From positions 62,001-126,000 of the forward strand of contig JAFISE010000027.1 in NCBI GenBank assembly GCA_022560025.1: 64,000 nucleotides of DNA, given 5' to 3'. The notes beneath the pieces are model-generated. The model was given only the letters and a program-made list of their open reading frames with translations, was not told the DNA's origin and ran no database searches. The DNA comes from Stagonosporopsis chrysanthemi (taxonomy: Eukaryota; Ascomycota; Dothideomycetes; Pleosporales; Didymellaceae). The stretch's first letter is position 1. The number at the start of each line of letters is the position of its first letter. Positions 63,477 through 64,000 of this stretch are shown piece by piece. The position numbers were made by a program, and so were the translations under genes.

Positions 63477-64000
63477 TGCGCCTCGTTCGCTCGTTCGTGG
63501 TTGTTGATGGCAGTATGTGTTGCTATAACATAGTCAAGCACTATGCGCATTTTGGACAGTCTGGTTTTTTAATTCTCACCACTTCGGCACAAAACATGAT
63601 GTTTGGCGTGCTTCGTGTATATGGATCCGCGCAAAAGTGAGGCTGTCGTGAAGGGTTGCCTCGGCCAATGACGACTCGACACGACTTTTAGTAGAGCCCA
63701 ATGTCACAATATGGCCGACAATGCATTTTTCATCGGCTCACGAACCTGGTTGGATGCTGCTCAGCGGTGCCCAACGTGAGCGGGCTGCAAAGGCTGCAGA
63801 TTGTGACGAGAGGTTGATGGATTCGACCTTGAGTGGGTCCATGTTGACGATACAAGAAATGCTGGCAGCGTTAACAAGGCTTCAGCTGCCTGGCTTGGGC
63901 TGGTAATGACTCACTATAACAGGAAATATGTCGCTGTGTCTGTAATCTATCCCTTATTTGAGTCTCATTGCAAGCTGTCGGAGAACACCTGCCAAATACT
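63477..64000. other. Right window edge
   Basis: Downstream of zinc-finger B. A 61-aa frame (63721-63906) without motif; nothing supported. Confidence 0.5.

Overview
This is a stretch of nuclear DNA from a filamentous ascomycete (Pezizomycotina). It looks most like a Dothideomycete, but that is an inference from gene content, not a placement. Support comes from short introns (mostly 45-190 nt) with GTAAGT/GTACGT-type donors, CTAAC/CTGAC branch points and CAG/TAG acceptors. Gene families also fit: the fungal complex I 17.8 kDa-type subunit, a She3-like coiled-coil protein, 2EXR/F-box-like proteins, fungal CYP, sugar-porter and berberine-bridge-like FAD families. Genes lie on both strands with no operons. 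Most are spliced; I rebuilt exon chains by following conserved protein motifs and checking reading-frame phase at every junction. I found no tRNA, rRNA, CRISPR array or intact transposon.

Layout. 0-2.8 kb: pyridoxal kinase (5' end outside the window), converging with dUTPase. 5.1-6.9 kb: hexose-type sugar porter. 8-11.7 kb: two redox enzymes on the minus strand, an FAD-linked oxidase and an aldo/keto reductase. 12.8-13.6 kb: 2EXR/F-box-like protein. 16.4-20 kb: LSM2 and an 850-aa methyltransferase-domain protein. 21.1-22.3 kb: ribulose-phosphate 3-epimerase with one unusually long intron. 24-26.8 kb: two secreted proteins, one His/Gly/Pro-rich and one with PAN-like modules. 29-30.8 kb: a decaying second FAD oxidase. 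31.8-37.5 kb: Ca2+/H+ exchanger, CYP7/8-like P450, F-box/LRR-like protein. 37.7-41.7 kb: complex I subunit, a small hypothetical, a She3-like coiled-coil protein. 42-49 kb: gene-poor, but holding a 57-aa spliced CxxC microprotein. 49-57.6 kb: GC-rich housekeeping block with PLC1, a small cupin, a NUFIP1/CCCH protein, RNA polymerase III subunit C25 and an MDR reductase. 59.5-63.5 kb: two paralogous double-C2H2 proteins with matching exon structure.

Functionally the core genes cover vitamin B6 salvage, dUTP removal, the pentose-phosphate pathway, mRNA decay/splicing (LSM2), snoRNP assembly (NUFIP1), Pol III transcription, respiration, and calcium/phosphoinositide signalling (VCX1-like exchanger and PLC). 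Between them lie accessory genes (FAD oxidases, AKR, P450, secreted proteins). They are not packed tightly enough to call a secondary-metabolite cluster. The items most worth following are the spliced CxxC microprotein, the zinc-finger pair, the FAD oxidase with a lost splice donor, and the long RPE1 intron with a hairpin near its acceptor.
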